Shown: positions 32,653 to 40,551, counted from the stretch's first letter. The stretch: 47,981 bases of DNA from an archaeon HR01 (GCA_002898355.1 BEHD01000012.1:24001-71981); one strand, 5' to 3'. Program-made: numbers and translations. The notes: generated by a model not told the origin, from the letters alone.

Positions 32653-33132
32653 ATGATGGCGCTATTGGAAAACCTAGCATCCTACACAGATTTGGCTTCA
32701 CTCGCAGTCAGGATAGCGGTGGGTGTGTTGATGATTGTTCACGGCCTCCCCAAGCTGGCAGGGCCTGCAAGGCCCCAGATGAGGGGGATGATGAAGCAGC
32801 TGGGAATACCAGCTGGCCTATTCGACCTCGTCGGACTTCTCGAATTCCTAGGAGGCCTCTTCCTCCTACTCGGCCTACTGACCAGAATAGTCTCGATACT
32901 CTTCATCCTGGAGATGATAGGGACCACACTGCTCTACATAGCCAAGATAGGGAAGATGGTTCCGCCTCCAGAGATGCTAACACAGATGGTCCAAGCATCT
33001 AGAAGCTTCATGCGGGGCTACATGGCGGGCGTCGGAGGATGGGAGCTGGACACAGTATTACTGGCAGCGGCGATAGTAACGCTAGTCCTGGGAGGAGGAG
33101 CATTCTCCATAGACGCCCTAATAGGCCTGTAG
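32653..33132 (+). CDS. DoxX family membrane protein
   Basis: About 159 residues with four transmembrane helices. The signature is the first helix LAVRIAVGVLMIVHGLPKL, then GLFDLVGLLEFLGGLFLLLGLLTR and a final helix before the C-terminus. DoxX proteins act in thiosulfate:quinone oxidoreductase (DoxDA) and, in other contexts, in redox homeostasis; this one lacks a DoxA partner. The start is ATG 32653 or 32656, following TTTTAAAT near 32611-32618. It is 28 nt from the FrnE-wHTH gene on the same strand and may share its thiol-redox role. Confidence 0.8.
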   Translation: MMALLENLASYTDLASLAVRIAVGVLMIVHGLPKLAGPARPQMRGMMKQLGIPAGLFDLVGLLEFLGGLFLLLGLLTRIVSILFILEMIGTTLLYIAKIGKMVPPPEMLTQMVQASRSFMRGYMAGVGGWELDTVLLAAAIVTLVLGGGAFSIDALIGL

Positions 33133-33160
33133 GCATGGAGGTGCCCTGACAACGTCGCCT

Positions 33161-34054
33161 ATGGTGGAGATAATAGAGTACACCGACCCCTACTGCACTT
33201 GGTGCTGGGGCAGTGAGCCGATTCTGAGGAAGGTCAAAGAGGTCTACGGCGTCCAGGCGGAGATATCTTATAAGATGGGCGGCCTTGTCAGGGATATCCG
33301 GGACTTCTACGACCCGGTTAACGAGATTGGTGGTGAGGGCTGGTATGAGCAGGTGGCGGCACACTGGGAGGATGCCTCACGGAGGCATGGCATGCCCGTG
33401 GATAGCAGGGTCTTCTACGAGATAAAGGACAGCTTCACATCAACCTATCCGGCCAACATAGCTGTGAAGGCTGCCGAGTTTCAGGATAGAGAACTGGCTA
33501 AACGGTATCTTCGGAGGCTTAGGGAAGGGGCGGCTGCGGAGAGGAAGCATATACACAGGCTGGAAGTGCAGGCGGAGGTTGCGGAGGAGGTTGGGTTGGA
33601 TGCCAACCAGATGGTAGAGGACATACGCAGCGGAAGGGCTGAGGAGGCCTTCCTCAAAGACCTAACCGAGTGTAGGTCCATGGGGATAACGGGCTTCCCC
33701 ACATTCCTTGTAAAAAACCTAGAAACCGGCAGAACGCATCTAGTCTATGGCTATAGGCGATACTCATACTTCGAGGGACTACTGGATGAAATCGCAGGGG
33801 ATTCGCTGGTGAAGAGGAGGATAGAGAGGAGCGAGGACGAGGTCCTAGGCTTTATAAGACGCTGGGGGAAGGTGGCCACGCAGGAGGTTGCGACGCTGCT
33901 CGATATCCCAAAGCATCAGGCACTAGAGATGCTGAAATACGTGAGCGATAAAGGCCTCATCTACGGCGACAAAGCTGGGAACGACTACTTCTGGAGGTTG
34001 AAGACAGCCATAGCCTGCGACCCGGAGATGGGAATATGCAGAGTCGGGATATAG
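33161..34054 (+). CDS. FrnE/DsbA-like thiol oxidoreductase fused to a winged helix
   Basis: 297 residues. Residues 1-215 form a DsbA-like thioredoxin fold with redox motif C12-T-W-C15 (TDPYCTWCWGSEP) and the cis-Pro region GITGFPTFLV, as in FrnE-type proteins. Residues about 225-280 form a winged helix (DEVLGFIRRWGKVATQEVATLLDIPKHQALEMLKYVSDKGLIY). A second Cys pair (CDPEMGIC) closes the protein. The fusion is unusual and could be a redox enzyme that also binds DNA, or an HTH used for protein contact. It overlaps the next gene. Its start is ATG 33161 behind GGAGGTG at 33137-33143. Confidence 0.8.
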   Translation: MVEIIEYTDPYCTWCWGSEPILRKVKEVYGVQAEISYKMGGLVRDIRDFYDPVNEIGGEGWYEQVAAHWEDASRRHGMPVDSRVFYEIKDSFTSTYPANIAVKAAEFQDRELAKRYLRRLREGAAAERKHIHRLEVQAEVAEEVGLDANQMVEDIRSGRAEEAFLKDLTECRSMGITGFPTFLVKNLETGRTHLVYGYRRYSYFEGLLDEIAGDSLVKRRIERSEDEVLGFIRRWGKVATQEVATLLDIPKHQALEMLKYVSDKGLIYGDKAGNDYFWRLKTAIACDPEMGICRVGI

Positions 34055-34578
34055 AACATATACCATCCAAAGCCGTGACGTTTGAGGATGAGCACTGGGT
34101 ATACTTCGGAATGGGGGTTGGGTGGGAGCCTGATAGATGTTCTAAATGTTTAAGATTGGTGAAACAATATAGAGCCCCAAATAGATATTGCATAAACTGC
34201 TGGAAGCTGGAGATATTTTTCAGCAACTGCACGGATGTGCAGGGTGTTAAGGAGTATCTACTGAGAGAATCTGTGAAGGACTCGACTCTCCATGGGAAGT
34301 GGCTTAAAAAGAAGGTGAAAATACCGAGGGAATTGCTGACAAGCGTGCCTGAAGAAGCTCATCCAGAGGATGATGTGGAAGAAGACGGTGTCATACTCAT
34401 CTACACAAAGTCAATAAAGGAGCGGGATGAGAGGATGAGGAAGCTCCTGAAAGAACTGAGGGATAAGGGCTTATACAAGAAGTGGAGCATCTCATATCGA
34501 AGGGGCTGCGTAGACTATGACCTCATAATAGGAAACTGGAAAACATGGTATAATCTAAACGAAGATTACCCAGCCTAA
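34036..34578 (+). CDS. Zinc-knuckle protein of unknown function
   Basis: 180 residues. C35-x2-C38 and C52-x2-C55 (RCSKCLRLVKQYR...NRYCINC) form a probable zinc ribbon near the N-terminus. The middle is acidic (EEAHPEDDVEEDG) and the C-terminal part ends with YDLIIGNWKTWYNL. I do not recognise a family. The start ATG overlaps the preceding FrnE-wHTH gene by 19 nt and the next gene follows within 18 nt, so it is firmly in the operon and probably serves the same pathway. Confidence 0.6.
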   Translation: MQSRDIEHIPSKAVTFEDEHWVYFGMGVGWEPDRCSKCLRLVKQYRAPNRYCINCWKLEIFFSNCTDVQGVKEYLLRESVKDSTLHGKWLKKKVKIPRELLTSVPEEAHPEDDVEEDGVILIYTKSIKERDERMRKLLKELRDKGLYKKWSISYRRGCVDYDLIIGNWKTWYNLNEDYPA

Positions 34579-34595
34579 CAGTAGAGGTGTTGGTT

Positions 34596-34949
34596 ATGCA
34601 AGCCTCGTGGCCTCTAAACTACACGAAAGAAAGAACAATGAAGATAACGACTAGGGGTAGGAAGACAGGCAAGCCCCACACCGTTACTATATGGTTTGGA
34701 GTTGATGAGAATGGTAGGATGTTCGTATCGTCTTTGAGGAATAGGGACTGGGTGAAGAACATACTCGCTAACCCGGAGGTTGAGGTTGCGATAAAAGGCG
34801 TAACCCGTAGAATGAGGGCTGTGAAGGTTGAATCAGAAGAGGATAAGCAGCTCATACGCAGCATCTGGGGGAGGAAATACGGGTTAATGGCCACGATATT
34901 GAGGCTCCCGAGAGAGGATGGAGTAAGCTTCGAGCTGAGGGATGTTTAG
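34596..34949 (+). CDS. Ddn/F420-type nitroreductase-family protein (DUF385-like)
   Basis: About 117 residues. The split-barrel signature is KITTRGRKTGKPHTVTIWFGVDENGRMFVSS, then RNRDWVKNILANPEVEVAIKG, matching the Mycobacterium Ddn-type deazaflavin(F420)-dependent reductases. These reduce quinones or nitro compounds. The organism's methanopterin gene makes F420 use plausible, but cofactor identity is inferred. Start ATG 34596 follows AGAGGTG at 34583-34589; the upstream GTG 34587 is less likely. It overlaps the next methyltransferase gene by eight nt. Confidence 0.75.
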   Translation: MQASWPLNYTKERTMKITTRGRKTGKPHTVTIWFGVDENGRMFVSSLRNRDWVKNILANPEVEVAIKGVTRRMRAVKVESEEDKQLIRSIWGRKYGLMATILRLPREDGVSFELRDV

Positions 34950-35535
34950 AAGGGTGTCAGCCTTCTGGGACCTAGCATACTTAACGGGCTTTACTCCATG
35001 GGATAGCGACGAGCCGTCTAAAGAGTTGGTCGAACTTGTTGAAAGCGGTGCCATAAAACCCTGCCGAGCACTGGATATAGGATGTGGAACTGGGTCTAAC
35101 GTGATATTCCTCGCCGCAAGGGGATTTGAAGCCCATGGCCTAGACATATCCAAGATAGCTTTGCTAAAGGCTATGAGGAGGGCGGAGGCAAGAGGGGTAA
35201 AATGCTATTTCCACAACCTAGACTTTAGGGAGGTGAAAAAGTTAGGCGGACTAGGAGTTTTCGACCTGGCTATTGACGTAGGATGCTACCATAGTCTCTC
35301 CCACTCGGATGATAGGATACGTTACCTCCACTCCCTCAACGAGGTGCTGCGGAGGGGTGGGGATTACCTTATATGGTGCTTCGTGAGGAGGAGGACCTCC
35401 AGCTGGGGGCCGCCAGGGGTTGAAGAGTATGAGGTGGAACGAAACTTCGGGAACAAATATGCTCTAATCGAGAGACGTGAAGTTAAAACATCTTTCAGGG
35501 ACCTCCTATTCTACCACATGCGAAGGACGGGCTGA
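34942..35535 (+). CDS. Class I SAM-dependent methyltransferase (thiopurine-methyltransferase-like)
   Basis: 197 residues. It begins FWDLAYLTGFTPWDSDEPSKEL, a hallmark of TPMT/tellurite-resistance TehB-like enzymes that act on thiols or metalloids. Then follow motif I ALDIGCGTGSNVIFLAARGF, the acidic HGLDIS loop, FHNLDF and DLAIDVGCYHSL. A role in methylating toxic thiols or metalloids would suit its redox neighbours but is inference. The start overlaps the Ddn-like gene by eight nt and a second FrnE-like gene follows five nt after its stop. Confidence 0.8.
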   Translation: MFRRVSAFWDLAYLTGFTPWDSDEPSKELVELVESGAIKPCRALDIGCGTGSNVIFLAARGFEAHGLDISKIALLKAMRRAEARGVKCYFHNLDFREVKKLGGLGVFDLAIDVGCYHSLSHSDDRIRYLHSLNEVLRRGGDYLIWCFVRRRTSSWGPPGVEEYEVERNFGNKYALIERREVKTSFRDLLFYHMRRTG

Positions 35536-35540
35536 GGTAT

Positions 35541-36212
35541 ATGCGGATATTGGTGGAGTTCTTTCACGATGTTTTGTGCGCATGGTGCTACTGCCTATCC
35601 CCACGCATGAGAAAGATAGCTACAAGCTTCCCTGAGGTTGAGATTGTTCATAGATGCTTCGCTTTAGCTCCGGGGCCAGACAGCATAGCCAAGATATTCG
35701 GAAGCAAGGAGAGGGGGAAGAATGAGATAATGAGACACTGGAGGGCGGCTAACCTTAATGACGACGAGCATAGGATAAACGCAGACCTAATGGAGAAGAG
35801 AGAGTTTGACTACCCATACTCCATGCCTGGGCTTAGAGCATGTAAGGCGGCTGAATTGCAAAGAGGCCAGCAGGGGCACTGGGATATGTTTGACAGGATA
35901 CAGAGGGCACATCTAACCGAGTGTAGAAACATAGCGGACACCAACATACTTACAGAGTGCGCCCGCGATATTGGGTTGGAGGTTGACAGGTTCCTCATCG
36001 ATTTTAACAGCGGCAGGGTAGAGGAAATGGTTAGGGAGGACCTGCGAGAGGCCGAGAGGCTGGGTATACACGCTGTGCCAACACTAGTCATAAACAGAAA
36101 ATACATCATACAAGGAGCTATTCACATGGATGAGCTGGAACTTCTCTTCGAACAACTGGTTGAAACTGGTGAAATACTGACTTTGCTCCCGGGAACAGTA
36201 TATGTTCTTTGA
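35541..36212 (+). CDS. FrnE-like DsbA-family thiol oxidoreductase
   Basis: 223 residues. The redox motif is C13-A-W-C16, followed by C18, in FFHDVLCAWCYCLSP; the cis-Pro region is GIHAVPTLVINRKYIIQGA. The helical insert RACKAAELQRGQQGHWDMFDRIQRAHLTE matches FrnE/DsbA of the 2-hydroxychromene-isomerase-related group. No signal peptide, so it acts in the cytoplasm. It is the second FrnE-like protein in the cluster, shorter than the first and without the winged helix. It overlaps the last gene of the string by four nt if TTG 36209 is used, or is spaced 11 nt from ATG 36224. Confidence 0.82.
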   Translation: MRILVEFFHDVLCAWCYCLSPRMRKIATSFPEVEIVHRCFALAPGPDSIAKIFGSKERGKNEIMRHWRAANLNDDEHRINADLMEKREFDYPYSMPGLRACKAAELQRGQQGHWDMFDRIQRAHLTECRNIADTNILTECARDIGLEVDRFLIDFNSGRVEEMVREDLREAERLGIHAVPTLVINRKYIIQGAIHMDELELLFEQLVETGEILTLLPGTVYVL

Positions 36213-36223
36213 GGTGGTGTAGG

Positions 36224-37012
36224 ATGGCGTATTACTTGGTCAAAGCCAGAATCATTGGTGGCAGGATAAAGGAGCTACGTGATAAGATTAACAGTGGGCA
36301 GATATCTTCGTTAAAACCCTTCGGAAGGGCTTTAGAATATGGTCTTGCTAACGCTAGGTATTCGTTTGACGGTTATGTTATGTGGGAGGAGGACTACTGC
36401 TCCCCGCCCCTTGCCATGGAACGTGAAGCCGTGCTGGACCATTATTTCGTAGACTTGTCTGTCGAGAGGGTTGGGGAGGGCATGGGATGGAGGGGGATAA
36501 CGCACTACCCAAGCTTCTGGCTCCTGCATGAAGGGTTGCCAAGAAGAGAGGGGGAGAGGCCCCTGACTAGGAGGGGGATGCCTCACCAGCAGATAAGCCA
36601 GAACCCGTCAGAGGAGGTATATAACAAGCTAGCAGACCTGCTCTTCAGCATACCCGATGTCAGGGAGGAGGTCAGCCTGATCTCCGTTCCGGGAGCACGG
36701 GCTTTATGGCTATCATCGGAGAAGGTTAACACTTCGATTGATTCGTTCATGGTTGAGAGGGAGTTCGCCCACCTCCATCCGCCGTATGACGGTAGCGTGC
36801 ATCTAATGGCTCCTCCCAACTGGGTAGACGAGATACTGGAGAAGGGATGGGGGGAGAGGCACCCGCTCGCGGGCCATGCAATCCCCGGCAACGCAATAAT
36901 GGTATATGCGCCACGCAACGAACATGAAGTGAAAATAGTCTACAACATAGTTCTCTTATCCTATTGGAGGGCTAAAGGCGATCAAATACCAAGCCCTAGG
37001 AGCTTAGAGTGA
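36224..37012 (+). CDS. YciI-like / DUF5519 (luciferase-like) fusion protein
   Basis: About 262 residues in two parts. The N-terminal ~105 residues look like a YciI-type ferredoxin-fold domain (YYLVKARIIGGRIKELRDKI...DYCSPPLAMEREAVLDHYF). The C-terminal ~130 match DUF5519: FMVEREFAHLHPPYDGSVHLMAPPNWVDEILEKGWGERHPLAGH with the His-Pro core, then MVYAPRNEHEVKIVYNIV. Neither domain has a firm reaction. ATG 36224 has AGGTGG six nt upstream. The final ~50 nt of the gene belong to a duplicated repeat that recurs at 39.3 kb. Confidence 0.68.
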   Translation: MAYYLVKARIIGGRIKELRDKINSGQISSLKPFGRALEYGLANARYSFDGYVMWEEDYCSPPLAMEREAVLDHYFVDLSVERVGEGMGWRGITHYPSFWLLHEGLPRREGERPLTRRGMPHQQISQNPSEEVYNKLADLLFSIPDVREEVSLISVPGARALWLSSEKVNTSIDSFMVEREFAHLHPPYDGSVHLMAPPNWVDEILEKGWGERHPLAGHAIPGNAIMVYAPRNEHEVKIVYNIVLLSYWRAKGDQIPSPRSLE

Positions 37013-37078
37013 TTAGGATGTGGCGGATTGGTTCTTCTGCTGGTATCGGTTGGGATAGTCTGACTTGTTGCTGGGTAT
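36962..37078 (+). repeat. Direct repeat R1 (left)
   Basis: 117 bp covering the last codons of the YciI-DUF5519 gene and 66 bp downstream. It is repeated at 39320-39435 in the same orientation with about 13 mismatches and one gap in my hand alignment, roughly 88% identity. The identical core includes AAGCCCTAGGAGCTTAG and GTCTGACTTGTTGCTGGG. Confidence 0.85.
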
Positions 37079-37218
37079 GTGAAGATGATGAGCCGCTGGT
37101 TTGTGAGAGGAGAGGGGCGAGTCCAAGCCCCCGAACACCAAGGGTTTGTATCATTGCATCATCTTACTCCCCAGCAGCAGACATTTGTCCAAGCCAGCTA
37201 AACCACCTTATTGTTCTG
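37079..37218. other. Spacer right of R1
   Basis: 140 bp with no recognisable gene, between repeat R1 and the broken secreted-protein gene. Confidence 0.4.
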
Positions 37219-37460
37219 CTATAATAGCGGCAGGCTGGAGAAAACACCCGGCACACCCGTTGCGACATCATAAACCTCCTTCACAGTAGCAGTTTTAGCT
37301 ACCGTAAACGTCTCCACAGTTGTTTAGAAAAAGTCGGCGTCTGGATAGATTCAAATGTCCGTGTCTCGACAAGAGGCTGCGCAGAAAACTGGCCGAGAGC
37401 GAACCCACCGGTGAAGCTGACTATGATAAGTATTGAGAGGATGGCGGTTGTTTTGTTCAT
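37219..37460 (-). pseudogene. Frameshifted small secreted protein
   Basis: From ATG 37460 (minus) a signal peptide is clear (NKTTAILSILIIVSFTGGFALG) and is followed by QFSAQPLVETRTFESIQTPTF. That frame dies at 37299. The neighbouring frame then continues with a Thr/Val-rich sequence (TTVETFTVAKTATVKEVYDV) and stops at 37219. Together they look like one ~80-residue exported protein interrupted by a single-base indel near the T5 run around 37320. No homologue recognised. It lies within the repeat-bounded segment, downstream of the wHTH-NTase gene and on the same strand. Confidence 0.45.
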
Positions 37461-37594
37461 CACCCCGGTTGGATAATTCATCCAATACAAAAGTGAACAC
37501 CAAAAGTTCGCAGCATACATCAAAGAACATTTCTGGCATGATGTCGGCTCAACCGAGAAATACGAAAAATATCTTGAAGGACTCAAACAAGCCG

Positions 37595-39229
37595 CTAAAC
37601 CTGCTGCCTTCTCCGCAAAGCGGCCAATTTTCTACGCACATAAGATGGATGAGCCCCCACATCCCTAGCTATGATGCTAGCGTTGTCAACACCTCTCTTC
37701 CACAATTCCTCTATTCCAGCATCAATAGCTATCCGCCTGAGCCATGAATAAAGTTTGCGGGGAATTCTCAGCCCATAGCTCATCCTTAGGACATCTAAGT
37801 TTTCCAAGATAACGAAAGCCTTACGTTTCAAGATGTCCGGCGGAATCTTTTCAACCTCTTCCCGAAAAGTCTCCCAGTTAATTCCATGGCGTCTAATTAT
37901 CTCTGCAACGTCTGAAACATCTCTCTCCCGCGTTGTTAAAAGCTTCATGTAAGCCACGTCGTCGAGGCTGAACAGCATTAGCCTCAGCTTTCCAAGAACG
38001 ATTCCCGAGGAGGCCCGGGCCTTAACCCCGTCCGAGACAGGTATTCCAGAAACCTTTGAAGTAAAGAGGTCAACTCTCAACATGGTTGGATGAATAAAGA
38101 TGTTGCTCGGCTCCGCGTCCCTGTCGCCGGGCGACCATTCAACGGCCTTCTCGTATCCAGAGGCCTGCAAAGCCTCAGCAATCAACTCATATTCACGGCT
38201 GTTTTCGACGAGTAGGTCGATGTCTTTCGTAGAGGACTTGATCTGCCGTAGAACCATGTTAACACCGCCGAGAAGATAAGCGGTGACACTTTCTTTCAGC
38301 TTCCTCGCCCACCCCTCAATATTCGAGATAATTTCGACGGCGGAGGGGGCTGGCTCAACTTTGACACCGTAGACGCCGCATAAATCACTAAACTCGTCCC
38401 AGGGAAGGAAAAGCTCCGGCTTCGACACCGGCAGCCCAGCCACATAATTCTCCAAATCAAGGAGAAGACTAAGCGCCGGCGTATGCTTGGCGGTTTTACG
38501 AGCCTCAAAAATATCTATTCTTGTTCTGTTGACGCGGAAAAAGAGGGCGCACATACTTCTCTCGTAGCTTGACTTGGATGAAAGGAGGGCGTGAACCAGC
38601 ACTTTCTCAGGCCCTATCTTGGTCGGGGGGTATACGTAGTAGTCACGGTCGGTTAGAAACTGCACACCATATTGTGGGAAGCGGGAGAAAGCCGTTAACT
38701 CGCCGAGAGCTTTTTCACCTTTGGGGACAGCCTTGATTATGAAGCTGTTGGTGTAGAGAATGGATGCTCTCGGCTCAACTTTTTTCAACAGGTTTTTCTC
38801 CTTCAAAAGTTGCGCCAAACGCTGTAGTGTCTCGTCGTCTGCAAGCCTGTAATACCATCCCTCCCTTTTCACGGCTCCTCTCTCCATCAAGGTGGTTAAG
38901 GTTTTTCGCAGAGCAGACTCGGAGAACCCTGTAAGTTGAGCCAAATCCGTTAACCGAGTCGGATTGAGAAGATGTGGTAGAATCTGCTCCGCCAACCCTC
39001 CCAATATTGTTGGAACACTATATCTGGAGGCTGCGTCGAGGATGGCTTTGCCCAGCGAGGTATTTGATATGGTGAACGCATCGCCCATCCTCTCCACGTA
39101 GCCATTCTCGCTCAGAAACTTTAGAACCCTGTAAGCCTGCCGCCTGCTAACACCCAGCTTAAAAGCCAAATCCTTCACGGACATGGGGCTCCTCAACAAC
39201 AGCTCCAGACACCTGACAGCCGTGCCCAT
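37595..39229 (-). CDS. wHTH - AbiEi-like - nucleotidyltransferase fusion protein
   Basis: About 544 residues. The N-terminal ~130 hold two winged helices (SVKDLAFKLGVSRRQAYRVLKFL; LTDLAQLTGFSESALRKTLTTLM). The middle has YYVYPPTKIGPEKVLVHALL, reminiscent of the AbiEi antitoxin C-domain. The C-terminal part is a minimal nucleotidyltransferase: GG (about 321) in AYLLGGVNMVL, D-I-D (about 336-338) in STKDIDLLVEN and a third Asp in LRVDLF, then the DVAYMKLLTTRERDVSDVAEIIRRHGI helix seen in AbiEii/DUF6036 proteins. It may combine antitoxin and toxin in one chain. ATG 39229 is near-leaderless. Repeats R1 and R2 flank the gene. Confidence 0.65.
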   Translation of the reverse strand: MGTAVRCLELLLRSPMSVKDLAFKLGVSRRQAYRVLKFLSENGYVERMGDAFTISNTSLGKAILDAASRYSVPTILGGLAEQILPHLLNPTRLTDLAQLTGFSESALRKTLTTLMERGAVKREGWYYRLADDETLQRLAQLLKEKNLLKKVEPRASILYTNSFIIKAVPKGEKALGELTAFSRFPQYGVQFLTDRDYYVYPPTKIGPEKVLVHALLSSKSSYERSMCALFFRVNRTRIDIFEARKTAKHTPALSLLLDLENYVAGLPVSKPELFLPWDEFSDLCGVYGVKVEPAPSAVEIISNIEGWARKLKESVTAYLLGGVNMVLRQIKSSTKDIDLLVENSREYELIAEALQASGYEKAVEWSPGDRDAEPSNIFIHPTMLRVDLFTSKVSGIPVSDGVKARASSGIVLGKLRLMLFSLDDVAYMKLLTTRERDVSDVAEIIRRHGINWETFREEVEKIPPDILKRKAFVILENLDVLRMSYGLRIPRKLYSWLRRIAIDAGIEELWKRGVDNASIIARDVGAHPSYVRRKLAALRRRQQV

Positions 39230-39257
39230 CAAGGCAAATCACGCACCTATACGTCAC

Positions 39258-39285
39258 AAATATATAAACCCGTGTCATTTAAATG
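39258..39285 (-). promoter_or_regulatory. Promoter and palindrome of the wHTH-NTase gene
   Basis: On the minus strand TTTATATATTT (39268-39258) is a strong TATA box 29-39 nt upstream of ATG 39229. Seven nt before it lies the perfect 10-bp palindrome CATTTAAATG (39276-39285), a candidate autoregulatory site for the protein's own winged helices. Confidence 0.55.
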
Positions 39286-39319
39286 TTAATCTAAGAGCAC
39301 ACATGATAGCCTCAGACAT

Positions 39320-39435
39320 TATTGGAGGTCCAAAGGTGAGCATATACTAAGCCCTAGGAGCTTAGGGTGATTAGGATGTAGTGGATTGTTCTTTTGTTGG
39401 TATCGGTTAGGTTAGTCTGACTTGTTGCTGGGTAT
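39320..39435 (+). repeat. Direct repeat R2 (right)
   Basis: 116-bp partner of R1. In the frame matching R1 it encodes a remnant Y-W-R-S-K-G-E-H-I-L-S-P-R-S-L-G-stop, i.e. a decayed copy of the 3' end of the YciI-DUF5519 gene. The upstream gene body is not present here. Confidence 0.85.
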
Positions 39436-39521
39436 TGGGTTGGGCACAAGCCTTGACATCACGCAATTTTTCACGAAAAGGTGGGTGGGGTGAAGTTTTT
39501 AATATCGCTACGTTTCGACGG

Positions 39522-40355
39522 ATGTTTGGCTTGGTCAGCTGGTCTGAGCACGTATCCACAGGCTCCAGGGTCTCCGTGGATGGCGTAGATGTTTTCTATG
39601 TGGAGCGTGGTGTAGGCTCTGCGGTTGTGTTTCTCCATGGCTGGGCCGCATCCTCTTTCAGCTGGCGACTCAACATCCCCACGGTGGCTAAGCATTTCAG
39701 AGCGATAGCTGTTGACCTTCCAGGGTTCGGCCTCTCCATGAAACCATCCGAAGGCCTAAACCTCTCAACCGTTACAGAGATTCTCCTAAAATTTCTGAAG
39801 GGCCTAGGTGTTGAACGGTTTAGCTTGGTGGGGCACTCGATGGGTGGAGCTGTAGCAGCCCATGTTGCGGCAGCCTATCCCGAGAAGGTTGAGAAGCTTA
39901 TCCTAGTCAACCCCAGCCTGTTCGGGGCTGATTCGGGCCGGAGGCCCTTGGCGATGGAGCTCGCTAGAAACAGACTCCTAAGCGGCCTCATGACCCGCCT
40001 CCTAGTGAGGAAATACTTTATCAAACGCGTTCTCCAAGACATCTATGTCGACAAGAGTGTTTTGAGTGACGAGGTTGTGGAGGGATACTACGAGTCTGTT
40101 AGGAGGGCGGGGCCCGTCCTGGTCGAGGCGGTCAAGATATGGGGTGAGTTTGATAGCTATTCTGTCTATGCAATAAAGTGTCCGAAGCTGTTCGTCCTCG
40201 GTGAAAAGGACAACATAGTCCCTTTCAGGAAAAACCTTGAGCTGGCCGAGAAAATCGGAGCCGAGATTCATGTGGAGCCGATGGCCGGTCACAGCGTTCA
40301 CGAGGAGAAGGCGGAGATTTTCAACGAGGTTATACTGAGATTTCTACGGAGCTGA
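39522..40355 (+). CDS. Alpha/beta hydrolase
   Basis: About 277 residues. Landmarks: oxyanion segment VVFLHGWAASSFSWR, the nucleophile elbow GHSMGG (Ser), an acid in LFVLGEKDNIVPF (Asp) and the catalytic His in PMAGHSVHEEKAE. The fold belongs to the large esterase/lipase/epoxide-hydrolase-like group; no substrate can be assigned. TTTTTAAT at 39496-39503 lies about 19-26 nt before ATG 39522, making this the likely start rather than TTG 39435, which would add 29 unconserved residues. A 200-bp spacer without a gene follows. Confidence 0.85.
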   Translation: MFGLVSWSEHVSTGSRVSVDGVDVFYVERGVGSAVVFLHGWAASSFSWRLNIPTVAKHFRAIAVDLPGFGLSMKPSEGLNLSTVTEILLKFLKGLGVERFSLVGHSMGGAVAAHVAAAYPEKVEKLILVNPSLFGADSGRRPLAMELARNRLLSGLMTRLLVRKYFIKRVLQDIYVDKSVLSDEVVEGYYESVRRAGPVLVEAVKIWGEFDSYSVYAIKCPKLFVLGEKDNIVPFRKNLELAEKIGAEIHVEPMAGHSVHEEKAEIFNEVILRFLRS

Positions 40356-40543
40356 GTAGGTCGGGGATGTCAAGGGGCGTGTGCCGGAACACATTCTCAA
40401 AAAGAGCTGGATGGGGGTTGAGTCTGTGACCCCTCGATGGACTGCCGTGTTACTCTGGACGGCTTGGGGGCAGAAGGTTTTCATGGAGCGGGCATGGTTA
40501 GGGCGGCGGCCTAAGACAGACGGTTTGTTGTTTTAGGGTGTAG

Positions 40544-40551
40544 GTTTTAAG
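40544..40551 (+). promoter_or_regulatory. TATA box of the ABC exporter operon
   Basis: GTTTTAAG ends 26 nt before ATG 40577, the leaderless spacing. It supports that ATG over the in-frame upstream start at 40559. Confidence 0.5.

Noticed and set aside
37477-37671. 65-codon open stretch on the plus strand resembling a recombinase fragment
   Set aside because: Partly antisense to the wHTH-NTase gene, no start codon, no catalytic residues; an open stretch this long arises by chance in a few percent of cases. Mentioned only as context for the repeats.
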